Source: Nitrosomonas communis (lineage in GTDB: Bacteria; Pseudomonadota; Gammaproteobacteria; Burkholderiales; Nitrosomonadaceae). Taken from it: a stretch of DNA of 64,000 nucleotides. Shown here piece by piece: positions 45,221 through 53,701 of the stretch (its first letter is position 1; each line of letters opens with the position of its first letter). The notes under the pieces are model-generated. The model did not search any database. It saw nothing but the letters and a program-made list of their open reading frames with translations, and was not told the origin of the DNA. The position numbers were made by a program, and so were the translations under genes. The stretch is from assembly GCF_900114745.1 (NCBI RefSeq), contig NZ_FOUB01000004.1:79300-143299 (forward strand), read 5' to 3'.

Positions 45221-46843
45221 ATGGAAAAACAGGTTTTAAATCTATGTCTGATTGCGCCCATTCAACCGGCGCTTTGCGATGCTTATCGCCGGGTACTGCA
45301 CCTTTTGGAGCAGAGCCGCGAATCAGTGGGCGCTGTCATTATCAATAGAGGATCGAATTCGTTACAGGAGGAAGCAGGCTGGACAACTGTTAAGTCTCTG
45401 ACGGATCTTAATTCGGATGAGAGAAAGCCGGATGTGTATCTTTGTTGGGATCTGCCGGCGATTAATGAGATACTGGGCAAGAATCCGTGTCAGCCTGTGG
45501 TTTACGGCGTGACGGTTTATGGCATCTTGCAAGGCGTCTTCCCGGTGCACCCTTACATCATGGGTTATCTCTCCGACACACCCTTACTGCGAGGGATTCT
45601 GGTGGAGTGCGGTATTCCGCTGAATCGGCAATTCAGTCTCGCCGCTGGAATAGAGACGGAGGGCTGTCCTTCTTCAGAATCAGCGACTTACCAACGGAAT
45701 GGCATACAGCGGAATGGCGTACTCATGATATCCGATGACGCAGCCTTTAGTTCAACCGTGGCGGCAGCCTGCGAAGTGTTAGGAATGCGGCTCGAACGCT
45801 TCCCCTATGCCGCATGCGCCCAGGGTGTTCCACCCGAGTTTTATACACGTTATAGCTGTGTGATCGCAACCGGCCAACCAGCGCTTCAAGCCGCGGCGGC
45901 CGGCACGCCCGTCATTATAGCGGATGAGCGGGGCAGTGCTGGGCTGCTGACGCGGGAAAACCTGACTCGAGTGCTCGATGCGCATGCGGGACCGGCCTGC
46001 TTTGAAAACCCTGCTGGGACAGAAGCATTGATGTCAGATCTGGGAGACAGCCAGGCTGTGGAGGCCGACGTTCTGGCCCAGCAACTTTGTTTAAGTCACA
46101 GTGAAGCAGCGCGTGCGCATCAGTTCTCTGTCTGGCTACGACAGACGCACAAGAACGCAGAAGCAGGCGTTTTCGTCCGAAATGGCTCCGAAGAAAAGCC
46201 TCAATTACGCAGTATCGCGGCGATGACTGGTGTGGCAGCTTATAAGGTAAGCACGACGCTAACCCCGGTCTTGCAAGGAAATTGCCATTCCTTCTCTTCG
46301 TCACCTTCTACCGAAGTATTAGTTGAGTGCAACACGCCCGTCAAAATCGTCCCCCAGCCACGTCTACCGTTTAGCTGCTATATTGCTGCCAATGAAGAAC
46401 ATACTTTGACGGGATTTTTTGGCGAGGGCTGGTCTATCGATGAGCCTTGGGGTCGCTGGACAGACGGTTCTGAAGCGACTATCCAGTTCGAACTCGAAGC
46501 AGTGGACGATCGCATCGAGCTGTTACTCTATCTTCGCACTTATTTGCCGCCGGACCGCTTGTTCCAGCGCGTGGTGGTGAGTATTAACAGCCATCCTTTA
46601 TTATGCTGGAGATTAGACCGCACTACGCACAATGCGCCTTTCCTGTTGCCGCTAAATCGAGCGTATCTGGATGGGAAAAGTACGTACCGAATAAAGTTTC
46701 AACTGCCAGACGCCAGTTCACCTCAGTCCTGGGGGAAGAATGACTCACGCAAACTGGGTTTGGGGCTGGCCGGACTCGAACTGCTGAAGATTTCCAGGCA
46801 AGAATCTATGCCTCAGGTACTCGATACTGTAGATATTGCGTAA
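45221..46843 (+). CDS. Unknown protein, glycosyltransferase-like N-terminus with DUF7024-like C-terminus
   Basis: 540 residues, no signal peptide or membrane helix. The first ~300 residues look like a Rossmann-type glycosyltransferase/surface-glycan protein (LNLCLIAPIQPALCDAYRRV; CVIATGQPALQAAAAGTPVI, a GPGTALEAAAMGTPVI-like acceptor loop), but key catalytic motifs are not evident. The C-terminal ~130 residues read GFFGEGWSIDEPWGRWTDGS, then VVVSINSHPLLCWRLDR and LGLGLAGLELLKI, resembling the beta-sandwich (DUF7024-like) domain found beside glycosyltransferases. Composition is more GC-rich than the flanks. It may belong to an exopolysaccharide or surface system together with the Hint proteins downstream; this is inference from position only. 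Only weak ribosome site. Confidence 0.5.
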   Translation: MEKQVLNLCLIAPIQPALCDAYRRVLHLLEQSRESVGAVIINRGSNSLQEEAGWTTVKSLTDLNSDERKPDVYLCWDLPAINEILGKNPCQPVVYGVTVYGILQGVFPVHPYIMGYLSDTPLLRGILVECGIPLNRQFSLAAGIETEGCPSSESATYQRNGIQRNGVLMISDDAAFSSTVAAACEVLGMRLERFPYAACAQGVPPEFYTRYSCVIATGQPALQAAAAGTPVIIADERGSAGLLTRENLTRVLDAHAGPACFENPAGTEALMSDLGDSQAVEADVLAQQLCLSHSEAARAHQFSVWLRQTHKNAEAGVFVRNGSEEKPQLRSIAAMTGVAAYKVSTTLTPVLQGNCHSFSSSPSTEVLVECNTPVKIVPQPRLPFSCYIAANEEHTLTGFFGEGWSIDEPWGRWTDGSEATIQFELEAVDDRIELLLYLRTYLPPDRLFQRVVVSINSHPLLCWRLDRTTHNAPFLLPLNRAYLDGKSTYRIKFQLPDASSPQSWGKNDSRKLGLGLAGLELLKISRQESMPQVLDTVDIA

Positions 46844-47147
46844 TCATCCACAATTATCATTCCAACATTTTGGCTCATTGTGTTTGCGATGAGTGAATTG
46901 GCCTATGAGTAATAAGGTATTTCTTACCAATTGTTACTCTGTTCGTAATTTTATTCCTCTAAAAATCAACAGTGCCTCAATCCGGTTTAGCTACCGAAAG
47001 TTAAATTGATAGCACTTGTAGCACATGTACCAGCTACTGTAGCCGGTATTGTGAAAATCTGAAATAACAAACCAATCATATAAGAACATTTCCTATATTA
47101 ATGTAGGAAAAAACGCCTGCAATATACATTTCCAGTAATGTTTCTGA

Positions 47148-47170
47148 CATATAGGAAAAATTCCTATATG
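47148..47170 (+). promoter_or_regulatory. Perfect palindrome CATATAGGAA-AAA-TTCCTATATG
   Basis: A 23-bp exact inverted repeat with ten-base arms and a three-base centre. It is the second-longest member of the operator array. Confidence 0.75.
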
Positions 47171-47249
47171 GAGTAGGAATAATTCATACGATATTTAATA
47201 TAAGTAAGAAAAATTCCTACATCATATTAAGAAAAAGTCTTATAATATT

Positions 47250-47280
47250 TTATAATGTAGGAATTATTCCTACATTATAA
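47250..47280 (+). promoter_or_regulatory. Perfect 31-bp palindrome with 14-base arms
   Basis: Arms TTATAATGTAGGAA and TTCCTACATTATAA around TTA. It is the longest member of the array and the nearest to the Hint gene. A hairpin is possible, but the shared half site with five neighbours argues for protein binding. Confidence 0.78.
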
Positions 47281-47601
47281 AAAGAAAATAACTTATTTCA
47301 TTTTTCACTATTTGATTAAATAAATTAAGGAAGACTTGAATGAAGGCTTGCGTAAACGAATGACGATATTAAGCGAATAGCGTCAGGCAGTATTCAAAAG
47401 CTAATTGATATGCGATTTTGCCAAAATGAAGTGTAAGCAAAACTCTCTGGGTTCGTTTTTAGCGCGTTTTTGATAAGAGATCAAATTAATTAAAGAGTTA
47501 TGGCGTATGAAATTTAACGATTAACACATTTTTTATTACTGCGGTACACGTTATACACATCGAATTACCAATTATTTTATGAACCAGGGAGAATAAACAG
47601 C

Positions 47602-48579
47602 GTGGCTACACAATTTAATAGCATTACTATTCTAAGTGTTGCTGGAAATAATACTATAGACGGAAATGAAGCTACTACCTCGGGCTTTAGTATTTCAGGG
47701 AGTGGTACTTATAATGGATCTGATCTGAGCACTATTTCACCTGACAACACTATTTCGGTTACTGTTAAATGGTTTGATGCAGCCCATCCAAGTGGTATCA
47801 CACAAACCATTTCCGCTATAGTTGACAGTATTGGTGGTTCCGGTAGCAACAAAACTTTTACTTGGCATATTGACGAAAGTAATTTTTCTACAACTGTTTC
47901 CGGACTCAATCTTGGTTCAGACAGCGTGTCAGTCACTTTTGGCACTGGAACTAACAGTGCAACTTCAAACCCTTTTGGGTTTACTTACGCATGTTTCCTA
48001 CGAGGTACTCGGGTTCTGACCCGGCATGGCTACTGCCCGGTTGAAGAGCTGGCAGTGGGTGATGAAGTGCGGACACTGAGTGGCGGTTGGCAGCCGCTGC
48101 GCTGGATAGGTCATCAACGCATTGCCACCCCTTTCGGATTGGCAAAAGGTGCACCGGTGCGCATTACTGCCGGCGCTTTCGGGCCGGCGTTGCCGGAGCG
48201 GGATGTTTATGTTTCTGAAGATCACGCAATTTTTTTCCGCAATCAGCTTATCCCTGCCAGATTTTTGATCAATGGCGTTACCGTATTTCGCGATACCAGT
48301 GTCAAGGACATCGAATACTTCCACCTGCTGCTCGACCGGCACGCAGTGATCTTCTCAGAAGGACTCGCCACCGAGAGTTATGTACCGTGTGAAAACATCG
48401 ATTGGTTCGATAACACCGCGGAATGCCCGCAAGCATTACTGAACGCCATCCGTGCTGGCACCGCGGAGTGCTTGATCGAATGCTATCCACGCAAAACTAC
48501 CGGTCCTGCCGTGGAAGCAGCTCGCGCTCTGCTTGCTCGTTTTGCGCCAGTGGATGCCAAGGACCGCGCAGCAAGCTAG
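47602..48579 (+). CDS. Hint-domain protein with adhesin-like N-terminal domain, paralog 1
   Basis: 325 residues from GTG 47602, with GGGAGA upstream. Residues 1-130 form an Ig-like beta domain of the BapA/RTX-adhesin type (SITILSVAGNNTIDGNEATT; TWHIDES). At Cys131 a Hint_2 (Hedgehog/intein) domain begins: CFLRGTRVLTRHGYCPVEEL and VGDEVRTLSGGWQPLRWIG, then PVRITAGAFGPALPERDVYV, SEDHAIFF and DIEYFHLLLDRHAVIFSEGL. The block-A Cys and the internal His are in place for an N-S acyl shift and self-cleavage after residue 130. No signal peptide, so if exported it would use a type I or other leaderless route. Paralog 2 follows 600 bases downstream. Confidence 0.78.
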   Translation: MATQFNSITILSVAGNNTIDGNEATTSGFSISGSGTYNGSDLSTISPDNTISVTVKWFDAAHPSGITQTISAIVDSIGGSGSNKTFTWHIDESNFSTTVSGLNLGSDSVSVTFGTGTNSATSNPFGFTYACFLRGTRVLTRHGYCPVEELAVGDEVRTLSGGWQPLRWIGHQRIATPFGLAKGAPVRITAGAFGPALPERDVYVSEDHAIFFRNQLIPARFLINGVTVFRDTSVKDIEYFHLLLDRHAVIFSEGLATESYVPCENIDWFDNTAECPQALLNAIRAGTAECLIECYPRKTTGPAVEAARALLARFAPVDAKDRAAS

Positions 48580-49178
48580 CTCGTATGTTCCCAGCCTTGG
48601 TAGATGGCAAGTCTTTGGCTATCGGCCGGGGTAGTGCGTGCAAAATATGCGGATTCGCGACAATTTTATAGCGGAAGCATTGACATAAATAACAATGCTT
48701 CCAACCCTCTGCTTCAATTCTCACAGAATTTTAATCTCTACTCTAACCTATACACGATCGAACAAAAACTCTCGTAGATATTACTTGCTGATTTCTTAGT
48801 TAAATCTAGCCAAAGATTTTTTCCTTGGTTGGTTCTGGTGGAAAACCCAGACTTGATTCACTTCAATTGTGCGAATAAATATTTGATACTTACACTACAG
48901 GTATTAGCCACTGTTGCCGATATAGTAATTATTCGAGATAACTTACTATTTATATATGAAGAATTCTTACATCAGAACAGGATAATTCCCTGCGATATTC
49001 ATTATTTCGATTAAAAAAAGGAAGGCTTGAACAAGTGCTTGCCCAAACGAATGACGTTGTTAAGCAGTGCTTGAAAGCTGATTGGGATCCGTTTTTGCCA
49101 AAAAAGTTTGAAAAACTTTATTGGTAATGCACGCACGGAGAATTACCCACTATTTCATGTGCTAGGGAGAATTATAAC
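48580..49178. other. Intergenic gap between tandem Hint genes
   Basis: 599 bases. The last 160 bases (from about 49018) share a leader with the region before paralog 1 (AAACGAATGACG at 49045-49056, TTTTTGCCAAAA, and CTAGGGAGAAT before the ATG), so the duplication included upstream DNA. The operator array is not duplicated here; only a lone AAGAATTCTT palindrome is seen near 48960. Confidence 0.5.
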
Positions 49179-50189
49179 ATGGCTAAAAATAATGATGATC
49201 ATGATGATCATAGCATGGCGATCACTTATACAAGTATCACTATCAAGAGTGTTGCCGGTGGTGATAATTCTATTTCCAAGAATGAAGCTATTAAAAACGG
49301 TTTTAAATTGCGTGGTGAAGGTAGTTTTGTAACAGGCAACGAAAACGACATTCTCGAAAAAGAGGATGAGATTGCGGTTACGGTCACATGGTCTGACGGA
49401 GTCCATACTTTTATTCAAAACATTGATGCCGTAGTGGATAGTGTTAATGAAAATAAAAGTACATTTAAATGGCACATTGATGAAAACAAAACTTTTGAAA
49501 ACAATTATACTAGCGCCGGGCTCAATTTGGGTGAAGGCACCGTTACGGTGACATTTCCGGGGTCTATAAGTAGTAGTAAGATCTATAACTATGACCACGC
49601 CTGCTTCCTTCGTAGCACCCGGATCCTGACCCGACATGGTTACTGCCCGGTTGAGGAGCTGACTGTGGGTGACGAGGTGCGCACATTGAACAGCGGCTGG
49701 CAACCATTGCGGTGGATTGGCTATCAACGCATCACTACCCCTTTCGGTCTGGCAAAAGGTGCGCCGGTGCGGATAACTGCCGGCGCTTTCGGTCCAGCGT
49801 TGCCAGAGCGGGATGTCTGCGTCTCGCAGGAGCATGCGATTTTTTTCCGCAATCAACTTATTCCCGCCAGGTATCTGATTAACGGTGTGACTATGTTTCG
49901 CGATACTCGTATCAAGGATATCGAATACTTCCATCTGCTGCTTGACCGGCACGCGGTGATCTTCTCGGAAGGGCTTGCGACCGAGAGTTATGTGCCGTGT
50001 GAAAATATCGAGTGGTTCGATAATACCTCGGAATGCCCGCAAGCATTGCTGAACGCCATCCGTGGCGGCAGCGCGGAGTGCTTGATCGAATGCTACCCGC
50101 GCAAAACCACTGGCCCTGCCGTGGAAGCGGCGCGTGCTCTGCTGGCCCGTTTTGCGCCAGCGGATGCTAAAGGTTGCGCTGTAGGCTAG
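49179..50189 (+). CDS. Hint-domain protein with adhesin-like N-terminal domain, paralog 2
   Basis: 336 residues. An Asp/His-rich N-terminus (KNNDDHDDHSM) precedes an Ig-like region (SITIKSVAGGDNSISKNEAI; STFKWHIDENK). The Hint_2 domain starts at Cys142: CFLRSTRILTRHGYCPVEEL, and runs to the end with the same blocks as paralog 1. By eye about nine of ten residues of the Hint part match paralog 1, while the N-terminal domains match only in scattered positions, so the pair looks like a duplication with replacement or fast change of the N-terminal passenger. A good ribosome site (GGGAGA) precedes the ATG. Confidence 0.78.
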   Translation: MAKNNDDHDDHSMAITYTSITIKSVAGGDNSISKNEAIKNGFKLRGEGSFVTGNENDILEKEDEIAVTVTWSDGVHTFIQNIDAVVDSVNENKSTFKWHIDENKTFENNYTSAGLNLGEGTVTVTFPGSISSSKIYNYDHACFLRSTRILTRHGYCPVEELTVGDEVRTLNSGWQPLRWIGYQRITTPFGLAKGAPVRITAGAFGPALPERDVCVSQEHAIFFRNQLIPARYLINGVTMFRDTRIKDIEYFHLLLDRHAVIFSEGLATESYVPCENIEWFDNTSECPQALLNAIRGGSAECLIECYPRKTTGPAVEAARALLARFAPADAKGCAVG

Positions 50190-50474
50190 TTTGTATTCCG
50201 ATTTCAGCCACGGCAGATTTTCCGAGATCAATTGGAGTAGTTCGTATAAAACATAGTGAATTCCAGCGAAAGCGTTGACCCAAATATAGAGTATCCAGCT
50301 GTTTCTTTCTGTCGCTGTCGATTTGACCTGGTCAGGGTGATGGAATTGACCATTGCAGTATATTATTAGATTTCCTGCCCTAAAATTTTACGCATAGAAA
50401 CCCGTGGTCCCATACAGATAAAAAACACGTGCCTCAGGCGTGCTGACCAGATAGGTGTACCTTGTGACTACACT

Positions 50475-51033
50475 TTCTATTTACTATCCTGAGATTTTAC
50501 GCTGATAATGGCTCGGAATATCTCAACTATAAAGTTGCTGGATTACTGGAAAAGCTGTGTATGGAGTTCACCAAATCACGACCACGACATTCCACCAATA
50601 ATGCTTTGGTTGAATTCAAAAACCATGCTGTCGTGTGTACACATCTAGCATATATTCATATTCCGTAACAGTTTGCTAGAAAAGTCAAGGCGTTCTGAAC
50701 TGATCTCTTTAACCCCTATATTAACTTCCAATGCCCGTTAATTTCCATGGCCGATGCTTCTTTCCTGAAACAGCCGCCGATACAAAGGACAAATATTATT
50801 ATGAAATACATGATGACGCCTTTCGAAAAGCTGAATTCATTTCCAGATGCAACTGTCTATCTCAAAACGGGATAGCCTTTGAACAATTGGATATAGTCGC
50901 ATCAAAGATGAGCGGTAATGAGGCTACCGCGGCACTCAATAAGGCGCGACAGGCATTATTTCAATCCATTGGCAATGACTCAAGCAATCTGCTTGATGAT
51001 GCAATGATAAAAATACGAATGAAATATTTTTAA
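50475..51033 (+). pseudogene. Decayed IS481-like transposase (integrase core) C-terminus
   Basis: Plus-strand translation gives ILRFYADNGSEYLNYKVAGL, then CMEFTKSRPRHSTNNALVEF, the second Asp and the final Glu region of a DDE integrase (usual text HADNGSEFIN and SRPRHSNDNALVESKNG). A stop follows HLAYIHIP, then RCFFPETAADTKDKYYYE, a frame shift to YMMTPFEKLNSFPDATVYLK, and a shift back to GIAFEQLDIVASKMSGNEAT to the stop at 51033. A 100-codon open stretch at 50731-51033 is just part of this. At least one stop and two frameshifts make it dead. The N-terminal half and any terminal repeats are not recognisable in 50190-50475. Confidence 0.75.
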
Positions 51034-51336
51034 CCAGATCAAGACAGAATCAAGTTCGAATACTCAAATTCACCAATTCTTTTCAGACTCATTTCTGTAT
51101 TGGAAAATACTGCACTCAAAGCAAATTGAGAGTATTGATCTTACTGCCAGCTTGTGCCCGGGGTTTTTGAAAAGTACAAATATATGCCAAAATTTTATGA
51201 ATAAACGAAATAAATACATAATCAAGCGTCCCGTAGAGTTTGGCTCTTACTTCCCTCTACTTTTTGTAACAGAGCATGTACCGTATTCCTGCGGCTCCTC
51301 TTCGAAAGGAGGAGCCGATGTTGATCAGGTCAACCG

Positions 51337-51639
51337 TTACTTCTTCTCACGTATACGATCAGCTTGCTCTTCCATTTGATCGGCGCTTCTCTCCGTTGAC
51401 TCACGAGTGGCCTCGGCAGCACGGTCAGTGGAGGGTGAATCAGTCAGTCCTGGATCTCGTTTTTCTATCCGATCGGCCGCAGCTTCCCCACTCTTACGCG
51501 TCATATCCGCTTTTTCTTCCATTCTATCCGCTTTCTGCTCCAGTACGTTTTCGCGCCTATTTTCTTCCCTGGAATCGCATGCAGAAAGAATGAACGCTAA
51601 CACCACGACAGTAAACGCCACTTTCAGATAATTATTCAT
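51337..51639 (-). CDS. Small charged lipoprotein
   Basis: 100 residues. A signal sequence with lipobox (ILSAC, Cys21) is followed by an extremely charged, almost entirely helical region built from repeated motifs such as ADRMEEKADMTRKSGEAAAD and ATRESTERSADQMEEQADRI. A Shine-Dalgarno GAGG is nine bases before the ATG. Function unknown; such short lipoproteins with coiled-coil bodies may span or tether envelope layers. A hairpin (CGGCTCCTC / GAGGAGCCG, 51292-51316) lies after its stop but has no T-run. The gaps on both sides (51034-51336 and 51640-51967) contain nothing else I can identify. Confidence 0.7.
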   Translation of the reverse strand: MNNYLKVAFTVVVLAFILSACDSREENRRENVLEQKADRMEEKADMTRKSGEAAADRIEKRDPGLTDSPSTDRAAEATRESTERSADQMEEQADRIREKK

Positions 51640-51967
51640 AATAGATTACCTCATTATTATTAATAGTGAAGTTCCTTACCAAATAGTAAGGAGCGGAAAA
51701 ATTTACTAGCGCCAGAACCTTGGATTAGATACATCCAATATAGGAGCTAGTAAACAGTATAATTGCTGTATTTAGTATTTTCTGTGCGCTGACGCACCAA
51801 TAAACGATTAAAACTCATTCGCTAGGCAAATATTGCGTTGATAAATGTGGAAAAGGGTATGTTACTCTTCATTCTCCCTACCGTTGGATGGGTAAGCTTC
51901 TGTGAGAAAACCATGAATTTTTTCGTTTTTTCAGGAAGATACCTACAATCCAGTCTGAAATAAATGA

Positions 51968-53275
51968 TCAGGTTGCGTCGCGTGCCAGTCGGATACCCGT
52001 AAAGTACCAAGAAGTACTGGCAGGTAAGAAGTTGCGGAAACTCGAACGAATCCACTTTCGTGGAGTGACACATGATCCGCCCCTCAATACATACTGATTC
52101 ACCATGGACCTACTATTATATTCACCTACTGCCTCATCCCAAACTATGGACATGGGTTCGTGATCGTTAGGCTTTGCGGGGTTATAGCCAGGATAGCGTG
52201 AATAACTTGACTGCGTCCATTCCCATGCATCACCGTAGAGTTGAGCGGGCTCGGCCTTACTGGCCACCACTACGGTAGAGGGATGAAAACGGTTATTCTC
52301 GGCAAAACATCCTTCAATTTTTTGTTGGGAGGCTGCATGCTCCCATTCGGCTTCGGTAGGAAGCCTCGCACCCGACCATCGAGCGTAGGCCTCAGCTTCG
52401 TAAAGCGATATATGGATAACTGGCAAAGATGTGTCTAGCAGCGCCAGTCCGCTGAGTGAAAATTCCTGCCAGTCGCCATTATCACCTCGCCAGTATAGAG
52501 GGTGCTCGCGACCGTGGGATTTGATCCAGTCCCATCCTTCGGAGAACCAGAAGCTGGGGTTATGATAACCGCCTGCTTTCATAAATTGAAGATATTCTCC
52601 ATTGGTGACAAGCCTGGATGCAAGTTGGTAAGGGAGCAGGTATTGCTTGTGTCGAGGTGACTCGTTGTCGTAGCTAAATTCTTCTCCCTTATATCCGATC
52701 TCCACAAGACCCCCTTCGAAGTGGCACCATTCGAGTGGAGGAAGGGCAGAAGAAAGCGGGTATCTAGGTGCTGTTGGCGCAGGATCTTGCGCTACGATAA
52801 AGCAAGGGTTAAGCGGATTCCGAGACAGCAAGTGCTTGATGTCTGTGAGCATCAATTCCTGATGCTGTCGCTCATGATTCATTCCCAGGATGGTTAAGGT
52901 GTTTACCATTCTATCATCGGCATTATTGTTCAGGACCTGTGCCATACGCTCGTCCACAGTGCGGCAGTAGTCACGGACTATGGATAAGGACGGTCGTGTG
53001 AATAGCCCACGCAAGGGATCTGGATGGGTCTGGCCAGACTTATTGTAAGAGCTGAACATGGTTTGAAATGCTGGGTGAAAAGGTGTGAATGACTTCTCAT
53101 AATGCTGCAATATAAAGGTTTCAAAGAACCATGCGATATGGCCAAGGTGCCATTTCACAGGGCTCATTTCCGGCATTGACTGTACGCAGCAATCCTCTTC
53201 GCTCAGAGGCTCAATTAACTGCAGTGTACGTGCGCGTATCGAGGTGTATTTCGCATATATTAAAGATGATGTCAT
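51968..53275 (-). CDS. egtB: Ergothioneine biosynthesis protein EgtB-like (sulfoxide synthase)
   Basis: 435 residues from the ATG at 53275, chosen because GAGGAG lies eight bases upstream; the frame extends to 53332. An N-terminal DinB_2 domain supplies the iron site: His46 in KWHLGHIAWFFE and His134/His138 in GMNHERQHQE. The C-terminal FGE-sulfatase domain has EIGYKGEEFSYDNESPRHKQ, ARLPTEAEWEHAAS, LYGDAWEWTQSSYSRYPGY and VLRGGSCVTPRKWIRSSFRN. EgtB joins gamma-glutamylcysteine or cysteine to hercynine with oxygen. The methyltransferase EgtD that supplies hercynine is not adjacent, so the partner must lie elsewhere or the protein uses another substrate. Confidence 0.88.
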   Translation of the reverse strand: MTSSLIYAKYTSIRARTLQLIEPLSEEDCCVQSMPEMSPVKWHLGHIAWFFETFILQHYEKSFTPFHPAFQTMFSSYNKSGQTHPDPLRGLFTRPSLSIVRDYCRTVDERMAQVLNNNADDRMVNTLTILGMNHERQHQELMLTDIKHLLSRNPLNPCFIVAQDPAPTAPRYPLSSALPPLEWCHFEGGLVEIGYKGEEFSYDNESPRHKQYLLPYQLASRLVTNGEYLQFMKAGGYHNPSFWFSEGWDWIKSHGREHPLYWRGDNGDWQEFSLSGLALLDTSLPVIHISLYEAEAYARWSGARLPTEAEWEHAASQQKIEGCFAENNRFHPSTVVVASKAEPAQLYGDAWEWTQSSYSRYPGYNPAKPNDHEPMSIVWDEAVGEYNSRSMVNQYVLRGGSCVTPRKWIRSSFRNFLPASTSWYFTGIRLARDAT

Positions 53276-53364
53276 GATGCTTCTCCTCAAGGGCAAAAGA
53301 CGGGATTGAAGTGGCTCGCTATAACTGGGCAATCTGAAAGAAAGTTAAGCTCTGTCATGTGTAG

Positions 53365-53471
53365 TTATTCCATTTCCAAATCAAAATTGACGCGAAGGCG
53401 AGCCGCAGACAGTATGAATAATACGACAAGGTGAAGCCGATAAAGTCAGTTTAGATTTAGAAATGGAATTA
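53365..53471 (+). repeat. MITE-like dispersed repeat, copy 11 (orientation A)
   Basis: 107 bp, TTATTCCATTTCCAAATCAA to GATTTAGAAATGGAATTA, close to consensus. It is 90 bases upstream of egtB. The rest of the gap to 53701 shows no gene. Confidence 0.93.
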
Positions 53472-53701
53472 TAGCGCGTTGTTAAGTATGGGACAGTTTC
53501 AGCGCCGTGTATTGCTGCTCGTGCTAGTTTTGCTTTGAATTTACTCGAATATGCGTACGATTTTTACTCACCCTCATTAAGCTCCTTTTTAATTTTGCCA
53601 GAGCTTAACAATCTGTACAATTTCTGGGTATCATTTCACCTAGCTTGTGTCACCGTTCAGGCGACACAAGGGTGGAGGGTGAGTGTCAAAAGTAGAAAAA
53701 G

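Larger units (their letters stand above)
47081..47280 (+). promoter_or_regulatory. Array of GTAGGAA-N3-TTCCTAC-type operator palindromes
   Basis: Five inverted repeats with the same three-base spacer, plus one half site: TAAGAA-CAT-TTCCTA (47081-47095), half site GTAGGAA (47103-47109), TAGGAA-AAA-TTCCTA inside 47148-47170, GTAGGAA-TAA-TTCATAC (47173-47189), GTAAGAA-AAA-TTCCTAC (47204-47220) and GTAGGAA-TTA-TTCCTAC inside 47250-47280. Centres are spaced about 23, 48, 22, 31 and 53 bases. The half site resembles those bound by NarL/LuxR/RcsB-type helix-turn-helix response regulators (RcsB-like TAAGAAT..ATTCCTA). No regulator gene of that type is in the window. Confidence 0.7.
46844..47601. other. 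AT-rich regulatory gap upstream of first Hint gene
   Basis: 758 bases without a gene. It contains the palindrome array at 47081-47280 (own entries) and, at 47331-47420, a leader stretch also found before the second Hint gene (both contain AAACGAATGACG and TTTTGCCAAAA). The long distance from the last palindrome to the GTG at 47602 suggests a long transcribed leader. Confidence 0.6.

Noticed and set aside
47602..50189. Inteins in the two Hint genes
   Set aside because: The Hint domain reaches the protein end with no extein or His-Asn splice junction, so these are Hint-terminal proteins and not inteins.
49155..50231. A 358-codon open frame antisense to the second Hint gene
   Set aside because: It has no ribosome site or recognisable domain, and the plus strand encodes a conserved protein with a paralog; the antisense frame is a by-product.
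50731..51033. An apparent 100-residue hypothetical protein
   Set aside because: It is part of the decayed transposase: the neighbouring frame carries the expected MMTPFEKL segment and both share homologous text.
51292..51316. Hairpin CGGCTCCTC / GAGGAGCCG as a terminator of the small lipoprotein gene
   Set aside because: There is no T-run on either strand after the stem, so termination is not supported, only a hairpin.
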